Positions 25,707 through 34,272 are shown, numbered from the stretch's first letter. The stretch: DNA of 64,000 nt from Bradyrhizobium sp. Ai1a-2 (GCF_000426245.1 NZ_AUEZ01000030.1:33096-97095), one strand, 5' to 3'. Program-made: numbers and translations. The notes: generated by a model from the sequence alone, not told the origin.

Positions 25707-26150
25707 GTGACCCGCGCCGAGCTTCTCGCCTTCCTGCAGAAGCATCGGCTCGCCGTTGTCAGCACGATTGGAGCTGCGTCGCCGCAGGCCGCCGTCGTCG
25801 GCATTGCTGTCACCGACGCGCTCGAAATCATCTTCGACACGCTCACAACCTCGCGCAAATACACCAACCTTCGCGCCGACCCGCGCGTCGCGCTGGTGAT
25901 CGGCTGGGACGCCGAACAGACCGTGCAATATGAGGGCATCGCCGACCTGCCTGCCGGCGCCGAGCTTGATGCTTGCAAGCAAATCTATTTTGCAACCTGG
26001 CCCGACGGCCGCGCGCGCGAGCAATGGCCCGACATCGCCTACATCCGCATCCGCCCGCACTGGGTGCGCTACAGCGATTTCGCCATGACGCCGCCGCGGA
26101 TCGAGGAGATGAAGGTGAAGCTAGGTGATGCGAACGAGCAAGACGTTTAG
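25707..26150 (+). CDS. Pyridoxamine 5'-phosphate oxidase-fold protein
   Basis: A 147-residue split-barrel flavin-binding-like domain: FLQKHRLAVVSTIG (about 9-22), then VTDALEIIFDTLTTSRKYTNLRADPRVALVIG, typical of the PNPOx-like family rather than true PdxH. FMN, F420 or heme binding is possible; substrate unknown. The start is GTG 25707, 3 nt after the uvrB stop, so it is translated as part of the uvrB transcript. No link to DNA repair is known. Confidence 0.85.
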   Translation: MTRAELLAFLQKHRLAVVSTIGAASPQAAVVGIAVTDALEIIFDTLTTSRKYTNLRADPRVALVIGWDAEQTVQYEGIADLPAGAELDACKQIYFATWPDGRAREQWPDIAYIRIRPHWVRYSDFAMTPPRIEEMKVKLGDANEQDV

Positions 26151-26481
26151 CTCCCGGGCGTCCTATCGCGAGTCCAGGCGCGACGCCGACAGCGCAACCG
26201 CATCACCAGATCTTGGCGAGCGAGTCTATAGGCTTCTCGTCGCCGCCGACCGCCGAGTAATTGGGGCGACGAAGTGCGTGAAAAGAAGAGAGAGCGGCGA
26301 TGCGCTGAACTCGGCACGGCTCTTGGAAGAAAATGGTGTGCCGCCGGGATTACCTCAGCTGAGCCTCACATGACGAGCTAAGGGAGTGTGGAGAAAGGCT
26401 GGATACCGCCCAACCGGGGGTTCTCGAACTCGGTAAAACGTGATAACAGCAGCGCTTTACCAACAATCTAAGATTGTAGAA
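26151..26481. other. Intergenic region before the SIR2 gene
   Basis: About 330 bp. A frame of 82 codons (26125-26373) has no family features or ribosome-binding site and is not called. Base composition drops towards the right end. No tRNA, att-like duplication or inverted repeat was found. Confidence 0.45.
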
Positions 26482-28050
26482 ATGACAGAATTGACAAGCG
26501 CACTCGATCGCATTTGCGGCGGATATTCAATTCTTTTTCTTGGGTCTGGTTTTTCTGCTCATGCCCGAAACGGAGAGAACGAGTTTCTCCCTGCAGGTGG
26601 AAAGCTCCTTTCACTTCTGAAAGCAGCCACGAAGATCGTCTCTGACTACCCGCTCGACATTCTTTCCCGCGAATATGTTGAGCAATATGGGGAGCACGGC
26701 TTACTACAGCTGTTGCAATCACAATTGACTGCTCGATCGGTGTCGGGCAGCCAGGAGCTAGTTCTCACGTTACCGTGGAGGCGCATCTATACGACTAACT
26801 ACGATAACGTCCTTGATCTTTGCGCCGAGAACATCAATAAGAAAATCGCTCCCGCGACTCTGCGAGACAAAGCGAATCACGATCGGCGCCTCACACAGTG
26901 CGTGCACCTAAATGGCCGACTTGCGGCCGTTTCGCTGAACAACTTCTTACAAGAAATAAAGCTGACACGAGCGTCGTACTTAACCGACACGTTTCTAAAT
27001 ACGGGCTGGTTAACAACTTTCAGGAATGACTTGGCGCTAGCCACTTCGGTTTTTTTTATTGGCTATAGCATGTACGATATTGATGTTGCTCGGATTGTCT
27101 ACGAGGACCCGACCCTTAAGGAGAAGACATTCTTCGTCGATGCAAGCAACTTGGATCCAATAATGGCTCGCGAGCTCGGTCAATTTGGGACGGTTTTTCC
27201 AATCGGCCTCGATCGTTTTGCTGAAGCGTGCATCGCGCACAAGCCACCGCACACTGAGCAACGCCCTTTTACGGCATTTCACACCTTCTCTTCACCTTCG
27301 AGCACCGAAACGGTTAAGGGAGACGACGTTCTCTCTTTGCTCATCAAGGGCGAAGTGCGCCAGGATCTTATTCCTGCCACCGTGGCGGGGCGACCCAAGT
27401 ATCTCGTTAGCCGTACCGCTGTAAGCGATATTTTGACGAAGATAAAGAACGGAGGAAAGAGATTTCTTGTTCACGCCGATCTTGGTAACGGCAAAACGAC
27501 CTTACTTCATCTCCTGAAGTTCAGGCTGGCGCAAGAAGGATTTTCCGTCCTCGAACTTAAACAAAGCTTCGATACTGCAGATCCTGACATTCATCTGATT
27601 GCAGCTGCGCAAACGCCTGACGTCGTGATCATCGAAGACATCTATCGCAACAGCGACGCTGTGAAGAAGATCTGTTTCGCGGCTCCCAACGCTATCGTAA
27701 TCGCTACTGCCAGAAGCAACGTTTTCGACCTTCGAAACAATGAAGTTGAGGAGATATTTGACCGAACCTACGAAGACTTCTTTCGAGCGTTTACTGAAGC
27801 ACATGGATTGTTGATGAAGCAGGCTCGCACTGAGCCAAACGCGTACTACCCGTTTAAGGTAGCAAGATCCTACAAAGAGTATGTTGCGCAGAACCTCGAT
27901 CGGCTCACCCCGGAGCAGCAATCCGTGATCAAAGGGTCTGTTAGCCAAATGATCGCGCAGATAGACAAGGGCTCGCGACATGTTATGCGCTATCGATTAG
28001 TTCAAGAGTGTCGTGTAGATCTCGCGGAAACGCTCCAGACGCTCTCTTAA
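26482..28050 (+). CDS. SIR2-domain P-loop NTPase, probable antiphage effector
   Basis: A 522-residue protein. SIR2 NADase-type domain (about 1-250): FLGSGFS (19-25), YTTNYDNVLD (103-112), catalytic-type His142 in VHLNG and FFIGYSMYDID (191-201). P-loop NTPase domain (about 305-430): Walker A ADLGNGKTT (332-340), Walker B VVIIED (381-386). SIR2 fused to a STAND-type ATPase occurs in several defence proteins that deplete NAD on infection; here the role is inference. It lacks the long C-terminal repeat sensor of STAND proteins. Base composition is clearly AT-richer than flanks. Start ATG 26482; GTG 26440 is possible. No partner gene is adjacent. Confidence 0.82.
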   Translation: MTELTSALDRICGGYSILFLGSGFSAHARNGENEFLPAGGKLLSLLKAATKIVSDYPLDILSREYVEQYGEHGLLQLLQSQLTARSVSGSQELVLTLPWRRIYTTNYDNVLDLCAENINKKIAPATLRDKANHDRRLTQCVHLNGRLAAVSLNNFLQEIKLTRASYLTDTFLNTGWLTTFRNDLALATSVFFIGYSMYDIDVARIVYEDPTLKEKTFFVDASNLDPIMARELGQFGTVFPIGLDRFAEACIAHKPPHTEQRPFTAFHTFSSPSSTETVKGDDVLSLLIKGEVRQDLIPATVAGRPKYLVSRTAVSDILTKIKNGGKRFLVHADLGNGKTTLLHLLKFRLAQEGFSVLELKQSFDTADPDIHLIAAAQTPDVVIIEDIYRNSDAVKKICFAAPNAIVIATARSNVFDLRNNEVEEIFDRTYEDFFRAFTEAHGLLMKQARTEPNAYYPFKVARSYKEYVAQNLDRLTPEQQSVIKGSVSQMIAQIDKGSRHVMRYRLVQECRVDLAETLQTLS

Positions 28051-28212
28051 ACCGCGTGGGGGCCATCTACAGAATCGAGCGAACGTCAAGAGATGTTCGA
28101 CGCGACTTTGGGCAGACGATTTTTGCGCGGCGATGGGCCGCATAACTGCAGTTCGTTGTCGGTGCGCTGCGACGCGCGAAGCACTAACTCGGAATATCGC
28201 ACCAAGAATGCC

Positions 28213-28288
28213 CGTCATTGCGAGCGGAGCGAAGCAATCGATCTCTGCGCGCGGCACCATGGGTAGCTTCGCTCCGCTCGCAATGACG
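28213..28288. repeat. Intergenic palindrome, family A (copy 4)
   Basis: CGTCATTGCGAGCGGAGCGA and its inverted counterpart ending CGCAATGACG, shorter in the middle than other copies. It begins the 1.2-kb repeat tract after the SIR2 gene. Confidence 0.85.
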
Positions 28289-28299
28289 ATGTGGAAGCA

Positions 28300-28921
28300 G
28301 TGGGTGCGACAAAGTAACCCGACGGGCAAATCAGCCAAAGTCTGTCCAGCCCTGACGCGAAAAATATTCCGCTTAACCCGTCGGGCAAATCAGTGATTTA
28401 ACTCCGCGCGTCTCACGGCGGATGAGGGGCGGCTCGCGATCGTCACGAACGTTGCGGTGAGATGCGGTGGACGCGATGCGTGCGACTGACGAGCGCATGT
28501 AACGCGGACGGCGAAGTCGTGTGGTCCTGGCGCCCCGACGCTGGCGCTAAGCCTTTCGCGCGAACTTTGTTCGCGCTTGAGATGACGGTGGCAAGAAAGC
28601 CCGGTCACCGGGGAGAGCACGAAGTAAGCCGTAAACCATCGCGCAGGGAAAGCCGGTGTTGCTCCGGTTGACCTGTGGTCCTACCCCCGTGCTTTTTGTT
28701 GCACGGGGCCCATGGGTGCAACCGGCACCCGGCTTTCCCTGCGCCCTCTGATATCGAGGAGGGTGAAACGAACGCAAATCTCGGGCGCAAAGCGTCGCGA
28801 GAACGCGAACTCGCATCCGCTATTTGAATCGGACGTAGGATGGGTAGAGCGAAGCGAAACCCATCTTTCGCGCAGCTCGCTACCAAAGCTGATGGGTTTC
28901 GCTTCGCTCTACCCATCCTAC
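28300..28921. repeat. Long composite intergenic repeat (copy L1)
   Basis: Contains two direct copies of a unit ending CGGGCAAATCAG (at about 28319 and 28383), then a segment starting CCGGTCACCGGGGAGAGCAC near 28597. Within it GGGAAAGCCGG and CCGGCTTTCCC face each other around CCCGTGCTTTTTGTTGCACGG. A family D palindrome closes it. The part 28597-28921 matches 63501-63821 in inverted orientation with only scattered differences. Reading frames inside (28390-28620, 28605-29171) are of the kind often mis-annotated in this repeat and are not called. Confidence 0.85.
28835..28921. repeat. Intergenic palindrome, family D (copy 1)
   Basis: GTAGGATGGGTAGAGCGAAG and CTTCGCTCTACCCATCCTAC outer arms with GAAACCCATC and GATGGGTTTC inside. 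The second copy is at 63501. Confidence 0.9.
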
Positions 28922-28961
28922 GAGGCTGCTGTTTGACATTTGAATCAGAAGCCTTTCCGTC

Positions 28962-29083
28962 GTCGTCCTGGCGAAGGCCAGGACCCATAACCACAGACTC
29001 TCGTCGTGTGCTCCGCTGCAACCGCTTGCTCGCGCCACAACATCTCCCTGCGGTTATGGGTCCCGTCTTTCGACGGGACGACA
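28962..29083. repeat. Intergenic palindrome, family E (copy 1)
   Basis: CGTCGTCCTGGCGAAGGCCA plus GGACCCATAACCACAG on the left; GCGGTTATGGGTCCCG and GACGGGACGACA on the right. The second full copy is at 44682. From 29084 to 29242 no feature is seen. Confidence 0.85.
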
Positions 29084-29242
29084 GCGGAGTGAGACGCGAG
29101 AGCGCCGGGCAACTCTGCGAGCGGCGAGCGACGAACGACGGAACAACACCTCCCCCATTAATTCCCCGCAAGATTGAACCTCGCCGGCGCTCGCGTGACC
29201 AACTACGCGGGATGTTGCCGACGACGGGGCTGACAAGACATC

Positions 29243-29509
29243 ATGAAAATCGCGTTGCTCGCGCTCTTGGGTCTGGCATTCGGGGCGCTGGGCGGCGCTG
29301 CGCTCGGCATCAGTGCCGGGCTTGCCTGGATCGAAATCTTCAAAACCCCGAATTTTGAAGGCCATAGCGGCGTGCTGGTGTTCTTCACCGTCATGCCGCT
29401 GGGAGCTGTGATCGGCGGCATTGGCGGCGCACTGCTGTTCGCCGTGCTTGCGATTCGCGACGCTGGGATCGCGATCGAGCACGAGCATGTGGGCCGTTCC
29501 AACCGCTGA
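29243..29509 (+). CDS. Small two-helix membrane protein
   Basis: An 88-residue protein with two glycine-rich hydrophobic segments (about residues 4-29 and 45-71, for example LGLAFGALGGAALGIS and GAVIGGIGGALLFAVLA) and a hydrophilic tail with IEHEHVGRSNR. No family recognised beyond a resemblance to small glycine-zipper membrane proteins. Codon usage is typical of the genome, so it is probably native even though it follows the repeat tract. Confidence 0.7.
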   Translation: MKIALLALLGLAFGALGGAALGISAGLAWIEIFKTPNFEGHSGVLVFFTVMPLGAVIGGIGGALLFAVLAIRDAGIAIEHEHVGRSNR

Positions 29510-29693
29510 CGACGGATCCAGGCAAAATCCCGCAAGAAACTCTGCATTTGTGCAATGCAAAAATAACAATTGCGTTGTGGCGTAGCCGCTCTATTTGAAA
29601 CGGGAAATTTGAAGTGCAGCAATCTGGCGCGGCGTCGGTGCGGACGCCCTTTTGCCATTGCTGTTTTGCAATCCAGATTCGGGAAGACGATAG

Positions 29694-30134
29694 ATGACAG
29701 AGCATAGTCTCTGGCGTTTTTCGCGCGCATTTCATCGCGCGATCAACGAACGCCAGTTCGCGGATATTGCCGCCCTGCTTGATGAAGATGTCGAATGGGC
29801 GATCTATGGACCGATCGACCTGTTTTCCTTCTTCGGCGCGCGTCAGGGCAAGGCCGCCGCGCTCGAGGTGATCAGGCAGATCGCCGAGAACTTCCGCGTC
29901 CATCGTTTCGATCGCGAGTCCATCATGCTCGGCGTCGACTCCGCTGCGTCGATGATGCGCTATTCGCTGACCGCGCAGGATTCGGGCAAGCCGATCGCGG
30001 TGCGGATCGCGCACTTCGCGCAATTCCGCGGCGGCCTGCTGACCCGTTTGCGCGTCATGGTCGACAGCTTCGACCTGGTCGAGCAGACCGTGGGCTATCC
30101 GATCCACCTGCCGCGGATCGCAGCGATGCATTAG
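29694..30134 (+). CDS. SnoaL-like / NTF2-fold protein
   Basis: A 146-residue protein of the nuclear transport factor 2 fold: helix 1 with FSRAFHRAINERQFADIAALLDED (in two halves FSRAFHRAIN and DIAALLDEDVEW), central strands ARQGKAAALEVI and a C-terminal HFAQFRGGLLTRLRVMVDSFDLVEQ. The family includes isomerases, cyclases and non-enzymatic proteins, so no reaction can be assigned. It is alone on its transcript; a repeat-like stretch follows. Confidence 0.85.
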   Translation: MTEHSLWRFSRAFHRAINERQFADIAALLDEDVEWAIYGPIDLFSFFGARQGKAAALEVIRQIAENFRVHRFDRESIMLGVDSAASMMRYSLTAQDSGKPIAVRIAHFAQFRGGLLTRLRVMVDSFDLVEQTVGYPIHLPRIAAMH

Positions 30135-30391
30135 CGCGTCGGTTCGCGTTAAGAAAACGCGACAAAATAAGCATCCATTGCAGTTTCGTCGTACCCGGGC
30201 GTTTCCCGGGTATCCAAATGCCTTCCTTTTGCCAGCCCCGGGAAGGCGCGGGTGGCCGGGACATCAGCCTGAGCAGTTTCACGCTTTTGTGCCCGGCCAC
30301 GACGGTCCGATCCGTGCTACATGCTGTCGCGCCGGACAACAGCATCGCCGTCACAAATTTGCGCTATGGTGAGCGTATCGCTCTGGCTGGA

Positions 30392-31339
30392 ATGCGGGCT
30401 GCGGGAATGACTTTCAAACGACGATCTGGCTGGGCGTGGACGCCGCTATTGGCTGCGGGCTTTGGTTTCGCGATGCTGTTGCCGGCGACGGCGCAGACCT
30501 CGCCGCAAATTTCTCCCTGGAGCGGCATCGAAGCTGAGACACCGGCCTCCGATGAGGCAGCGCCGGAGCCCGAGACAACTGGCGCCGACGTAATGAAGGA
30601 CGTCGATGTCGACAAGCTCGACTGGAGCCTGCTCAGCGCCGACGCCTCGTCTTCCGATGTCGTGCTGTCGCCGAAGAAGGCCGCCGCGCCGAGGAAGGCG
30701 GACGGCGGTGGTGCGGCATGGTCGTCGAACAACAATGCGAACGGCACGTCCGCAGTCTCGGTCAAGCAATCGATCTCGCCATTCTGGGACACGCGGATCG
30801 GCGCCGACATGACGGTCGCGCCGCAGGGCACGCTGACCAATTCGGAATTGCTGTCGGAACGGCTCGCCAATGGCGGCAGCCTGCCGCAATCCTCCGGCAC
30901 TGCCTGGGCAGCGATCACCGCTCCGGGCGTTGCCTCGATCTGGGACAAGACCTCGGTCGAGGCCCGCGTTGATCCCGGCACCGACCAGACCAGGTTCGGG
31001 ACCTCGATCAGCAAGTCGGTGCCGTTCGCCGACCAGTATTCGCTGACGCTGCAGAACGGCTACAACCTGATCCAGCAGGGCATGGTGCCGGTGCCCGGTA
31101 TCGTCAGCCATCCCTCGCGGAGCTACGAGGCCGATCAATCGGCGAGGCTAAGCATCAACGACAGCGGAACCAGCTTCATTGCCGGCCAGACACTGGCGAC
31201 CGGCGATGACAGATGGCTGCATCGGATCGGCGCCGAGCAGAAGCTGTTCGACGGCGTCACCATCTCCGGCTCGATCGGCGAAAGCGCCCAGGGCCCGGCC
31301 AACAAGAGCCTGACGGCCGGGTTCAAGCGCAGCTGGTGA
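30392..31339 (+). CDS. Secreted hypothetical protein, possible outer-membrane protein
   Basis: A 315-residue protein with a signal peptide (hydrophobic segment LLAAGFGFAMLLPATAQ, cleavage near ATAQ about residue 34). A low-complexity acidic/Lys/Ala-rich linker (about 45-115) precedes a C-terminal part with alternating hydrophobic pattern and a terminal aromatic residue (LTAGFKRSW), as in outer-membrane strands. DWSLLSAD and FWDTRIGADM are conserved-looking. No family recognised. Start ATG 30392 or 30407; neither has an ideal ribosome-binding site. In 30135-30391 I see only a repeat-like CCCGGGCG/CGCCCGG-type pair. Confidence 0.65.
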   Translation: MRAAGMTFKRRSGWAWTPLLAAGFGFAMLLPATAQTSPQISPWSGIEAETPASDEAAPEPETTGADVMKDVDVDKLDWSLLSADASSSDVVLSPKKAAAPRKADGGGAAWSSNNNANGTSAVSVKQSISPFWDTRIGADMTVAPQGTLTNSELLSERLANGGSLPQSSGTAWAAITAPGVASIWDKTSVEARVDPGTDQTRFGTSISKSVPFADQYSLTLQNGYNLIQQGMVPVPGIVSHPSRSYEADQSARLSINDSGTSFIAGQTLATGDDRWLHRIGAEQKLFDGVTISGSIGESAQGPANKSLTAGFKRSW

Positions 31340-31495
31340 GGCCGGCCGCGGTCGCAATCCCTTAAGGAATGATCGAACCATTGCCGCAACTTGGCCTAGA
31401 TGCGGCCAAAATCGGACGTCCATAGTCGCCTTTCACGTCGTCGTGCGGCGGGGGCCCTTCCGCGCTCGCGTCATTGCGTAACAGAGGAATAGCCG

Positions 31496-31918
31496 ATGAA
31501 CGCTACCAATCGTTCCGAGCAAGTTGAACAGGAAACGGAAGAGACGGAAATCGACAACAACCTCGCCGCCGTCTCGGACGTCGAGGCCGGCATCCGCGAA
31601 TTCGTGCGCAACGATATCGCGTATCTGCGCCGGCCGCCGCAGGTGAGCACGGAACCACTCGAGCCCAATACCGAGGCTACCGTGAACAATGTCAACTCGC
31701 TGATCCAGCGCGTCGCCGGCACGTCGCTCGCGGAGATCGAGAAGTTGATCTCCGAGCTCGAAAGCCTGCGCGACCTCCTGCATGCCGAAGGCCAGCGCGT
31801 CCAGCGCGAGATCTCGGGCTACGCCCAGCTCAGCCAGGCCGCGATGAAGTCGACCCGCATGATCGCCGACAACGTCACGCAGTGGAAACGCGCCGCCGAC
31901 GGGCTGCGCAACAGCTGA
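31496..31918 (+). CDS. Coiled-coil hypothetical protein
   Basis: A 140-residue soluble, acidic protein. A Glu/Thr-rich start (QVEQETEETEID), a short segment with FVRNDIAYLRRPP, then a long helix with heptad pattern (about 68-110, SLAEIEKLISELESLRDLLH). The ATG 31496 follows GAGGAATAG. No family recognised; conserved-looking codon bias supports it as real. Monocistronic; the next gene is 240 bp away across a family F remnant. Confidence 0.75.
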   Translation: MNATNRSEQVEQETEETEIDNNLAAVSDVEAGIREFVRNDIAYLRRPPQVSTEPLEPNTEATVNNVNSLIQRVAGTSLAEIEKLISELESLRDLLHAEGQRVQREISGYAQLSQAAMKSTRMIADNVTQWKRAADGLRNS

Positions 31919-32024
31919 TCGCGGCGATCGCTAAGAGTTCATGACCGCCGCATCACCCGTGCGGAGGATGCGGCGGTTTCTATTTGACTAAAATGATTTG
32001 AACGATAAAAGCGCAGCGCGCGAC

Positions 32025-32100
32025 CGAGCATGATGGGGAAAAGATCATGCTCAAACTTAGAGCGTGATGATTATTTGACTTGAGCGCGTTCGTTTCGATC
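32025..32100. repeat. Palindrome family F remnant
   Basis: GAGCATGATGGGGAAAAGAT joined to CATGCTCAAA and then AGAGCGTGATGATTATTTGA, a shortened copy of the pair seen at 7986-8113. Confidence 0.65.
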
Positions 32101-32159
32101 CGGATCGCGCCGCGACGGATGCCGCTTTGGCAAGCCGTTTCTTGGGGAAAACAGCACTG

Positions 32160-32297
32160 ATGCAAAGCGTTCGGCCCGACAACACCGATCCCATCCCGCT
32201 GCGGCAATCGACGCACAGTGTCGGCACCATCATGCTCCGCTTCGTCGGATTGCTGATCGCGGCGACCGTGGTGATGGTGTTGATCTGGAGCCGCTGA
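32160..32297 (+). CDS. Small single-pass membrane protein
   Basis: A 45-residue frame from ATG 32160 behind GGGGAAAA. A polar N-terminus (SVRPDNTDPIPLRQSTHS) is followed by one hydrophobic helix (about 22-43, MLRFVGLLIAATVVMVLIW). Too short for common gene finders; codon use is native. No family recognised. Confidence 0.5.
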   Translation: MQSVRPDNTDPIPLRQSTHSVGTIMLRFVGLLIAATVVMVLIWSR

Positions 32298-32334
32298 CGC
32301 CTTCGCAACGGCCCGATGACTATAGATTCTAGTC

Positions 32335-32409
32335 TGACGCGGTTTCTTCACGCGAACAAGTGTCCACCCTCGGATCAAGTCCGAGGCAGGCTTCGCTCGA
32401 AAACGCTCG
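32335..32409. repeat. Intergenic palindrome, family I (copy 1)
   Basis: GACGCGGTTTCTTCACGCGA and CTTCGCTCGAAAACGCTC arms, with an inserted CTCGGATCAAGTCCGAGG hairpin in the middle. Another copy is at 56471 and a part-copy at 61848. Confidence 0.7.
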
Positions 32410-32431
32410 TATGGTTATCAGAAGCTGAAGA

Positions 32432-32575
32432 TCAGCGCCGGACGGTCGCGCTGCTCTCGAGCGTGAAGGCGCCGTCGGCATAGCCCTTCACCACCATTCC
32501 GGTGGTCAGCATCACCGCAACCGTGACGGTCGCGAAAATAGCGCCCAGAACTTTCAGTCCGACACGGTCTGCCAT
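32432..32575 (-). CDS. Small single-pass membrane protein
   Basis: A 47-residue frame from ATG 32575 behind GGGGACG. One hydrophobic helix (about 7-29, LKVLGAIFATVTVAVMLTTG) and a hydrophilic tail with GYADGAFTLESSATVRR, perhaps a signal anchor with a short periplasmic tail. No family recognised. It converges with the other small membrane protein at 32160 across the family I palindrome. Confidence 0.5.
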   Translation of the reverse strand: MADRVGLKVLGAIFATVTVAVMLTTGMVVKGYADGAFTLESSATVRR

Positions 32576-32714
32576 AGTCGTCCCCACAGTGCTTACCCTT
32601 GGGTCTGATATGGCCGGCAGAAAGTTCAAAATGGGTTAGCAAATAGATCGTGTCCGGGATTCGTCGAATACGGTTAAAGAGCCGGAAGGTTCCCGTGACC
32701 ACGCAGGCCGGGTT

Positions 32715-33194
32715 TCAGCCTATGTTCCGGCGCGGAACAAAGGCGGTGGCGAGGAACGAGAACACGACTTCGCCGTGCTGGTTGGTGCCGGTGTTGCGGC
32801 CCTGCAGGATGCCCCATTCGGGACGCTTCTCGGAGGTGCGCTTGGTCTCGACCACATTGACGTAGCTGATGGTGTCGCCGACCAGGACCGGCTTGATCCA
32901 GCGCAGCTCGCGAAAGCCCGGCGAAGGTCCCCACACCGCGACCTCCTGCCCGCGCGCGGCGGCCTCCTGCGCCAGACGCTTGCCGTCGGCCACCAGGAGC
33001 TTCATGCAGACCGAGGCGACGTGCCAGCCTGATGCCGCCAAACCGCCGAACAGCGACTTTCTTCCTTCCTCCTCGTCGAGATGAAAGCGCTGCGGATCGA
33101 ACTGCGCCGCGAAGCGCTTGATGTCCTCGGCGGTGAAGGTGAACGAGCCGAGCTCGCGCCGCGCGCCGATATCGATATCCTCAAAGAAGCGCAT
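32715..33194 (-). CDS. MaoC-like dehydratase, second of a pair
   Basis: A 159-residue single hot-dog MaoC domain: AAQFDPQRFHLDEEEGRKS (about 27-45) holds the Asp/His of the (R)-hydratase active site, followed by GGLAASGWHVASVCMKL. Such proteins hydrate enoyl-CoA or act as half-domains in heterodimers. It lies 5 nt downstream of a paralogue with matching motif layout, so the two are one operon and may form a heteromer (inference). ATG at 33194. Confidence 0.88.
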   Translation of the reverse strand: MRFFEDIDIGARRELGSFTFTAEDIKRFAAQFDPQRFHLDEEEGRKSLFGGLAASGWHVASVCMKLLVADGKRLAQEAAARGQEVAVWGPSPGFRELRWIKPVLVGDTISYVNVVETKRTSEKRPEWGILQGRNTGTNQHGEVVFSFLATAFVPRRNIG

Positions 33195-33199
33195 CGATG

Positions 33200-33661
33200 C
33201 TACCCCGCCACCGCTTCCGCTCGCCGCGCGACGATGATCGGCGACTCCATCTCGCACAACACCACGCCGGCCGCGTTACGCACCGTACACTTGAAGGTGA
33301 CGATGCCGGTCGAAGGCCGGCTGCGCGAGACCCGCGCCTCGACCACATCGACGTCCAGCGTCAAATCGTCGCCCGGGCGCAGCGGCGACATCCAGCGCAT
33401 CTCGTTGACGCCGGGCGAGCCGAGCGACGCCGTGCGGCAGATAAAGCCGTCGGCCAGCATCCGCATCGTGAGCGAGCCGAGATGCCAGCCCGAGCCGGAC
33501 AGGCCCTTGAGCATCGATCGTTTCGCCGCCTCTTCGTCGAGATGCATCGGCTGTGGATCGAACTCGGCGGCAAAGGCCAGGATCTCCTCGCGCGAGACGT
33601 GGCGCGGACCGAAGGTGCCGAAATGGCCTATCTTGAAATCTTCGAAAGTGAGCGTGGTCAT
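33200..33661 (-). CDS. MaoC-like dehydratase, first of a pair
   Basis: A 153-residue hot-dog-fold protein with AAEFDPQPMHLDEEAAKRS (about 29-47) and LKGLSGSGWHLGSLTMRM, parallel to the downstream gene. Probably an (R)-specific enoyl-CoA hydratase or mesaconyl-CoA hydratase-like protein; substrate not deducible. ATG 33661 heads the conserved start MTTLTFEDFKIG. Promoter region 33662-33869 is shared with the divergent DUF4282 gene. Confidence 0.88.
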   Translation of the reverse strand: MTTLTFEDFKIGHFGTFGPRHVSREEILAFAAEFDPQPMHLDEEAAKRSMLKGLSGSGWHLGSLTMRMLADGFICRTASLGSPGVNEMRWMSPLRPGDDLTLDVDVVEARVSRSRPSTGIVTFKCTVRNAAGVVLCEMESPIIVARRAEAVAG

Positions 33662-33869
33662 GTTGGGGATTTCGGAAGAAAGGGGCCTGATTGTGGCCGT
33701 TATTTGCGGCAATCTCAACCCGCCCGGCCGCATGGCTTACTTTCAAGCGAGATCACCATAGCGGGGGAGCCCCGTCCTTGCGTACCGCTCCCCGACTTGC
33801 CCGGACACAGGTTCGGAGTTAGCCCTGCTTCGGCGCGACTCAAGATCGATTGGCCGGGAGAATCCACCG

Positions 33870-34163
33870 ATGTTCGATTTTCAGGATCTGTTTCAGTGGG
33901 ACCGCTTCATCACTCCCACGATCATCAAGACATTCTACTGGCTGGTCATCGGCGTGATCGTGCTGTTCGGCATTTACGGAATCCTCTGGAGCCTGGCCGC
34001 CATGGCGATCAGCCCGTTCGGCGGCTTCATCCTGCTGCTTGCCTCGCTCACCAGCATCGTGGTCGGCATCGTGCTCTCGCGCATCGCGGCCGAATTCATC
34101 CTGATTGTGTTCCGCATCAACGAGCATCTCGGCGCAATCCGCGACCAGGGCGGGATGCGGTAG
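33870..34163 (+). CDS. DUF4282 membrane protein
   Basis: A 97-residue protein with two membrane helices (about 19-47 and 52-80) in the DUF4282 order: LFQWDRFITPTIIKTFYWL, then a glycine-poor loop, then LASLTSIVVGIVLSRIAAEFILIVFRINEHL. Function unknown. The ATG follows GGGAGAATCC. A family A palindrome begins 12 nt after its stop. Confidence 0.88.
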   Translation: MFDFQDLFQWDRFITPTIIKTFYWLVIGVIVLFGIYGILWSLAAMAISPFGGFILLLASLTSIVVGIVLSRIAAEFILIVFRINEHLGAIRDQGGMR

Positions 34164-34174
34164 GGACCTCGCTT

Positions 34175-34258
34175 CGTCATTGCGAGCGAAGCGAAGCAAT
34201 CCATACCGCCGCTTGCGGAGCGATGGATTGCTTCGTCGCTGCGCTCCTCGCAATGACG
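34175..34258. repeat. Intergenic palindrome, family A (copy 5)
   Basis: CGTCATTGCGAGCGAAGCGA and CTGCGCTCCTCGCAATGACG arms, between the DUF4282 gene and the end of convergent ychF. Confidence 0.9.
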
Positions 34259-34272
34259 GCGAAAGGCGGTGA

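Noticed and set aside
26125..26373. Frame of 82 codons between the PNPOx-like and SIR2 genes
   Set aside because: No ribosome-binding site, no family signature, overlaps the end of the previous gene.
26400..26440. GGTTCTCGAACTC word before the SIR2 gene, resembling a tRNA T-loop
   Set aside because: No acceptor stem, D-arm or anticodon arm can be built around it.
28319..28394. Two direct CGGGCAAATCAG copies as a possible small CRISPR or attachment site
   Set aside because: Only two copies with a single spacer, and they belong to the long repeat family; no integrase is nearby.
28390..29171. Several reading frames inside the repeat tract
   Set aside because: They arise from the repeat itself (the same translated pieces recur in the copy at 63379-63740), so they are not genes.
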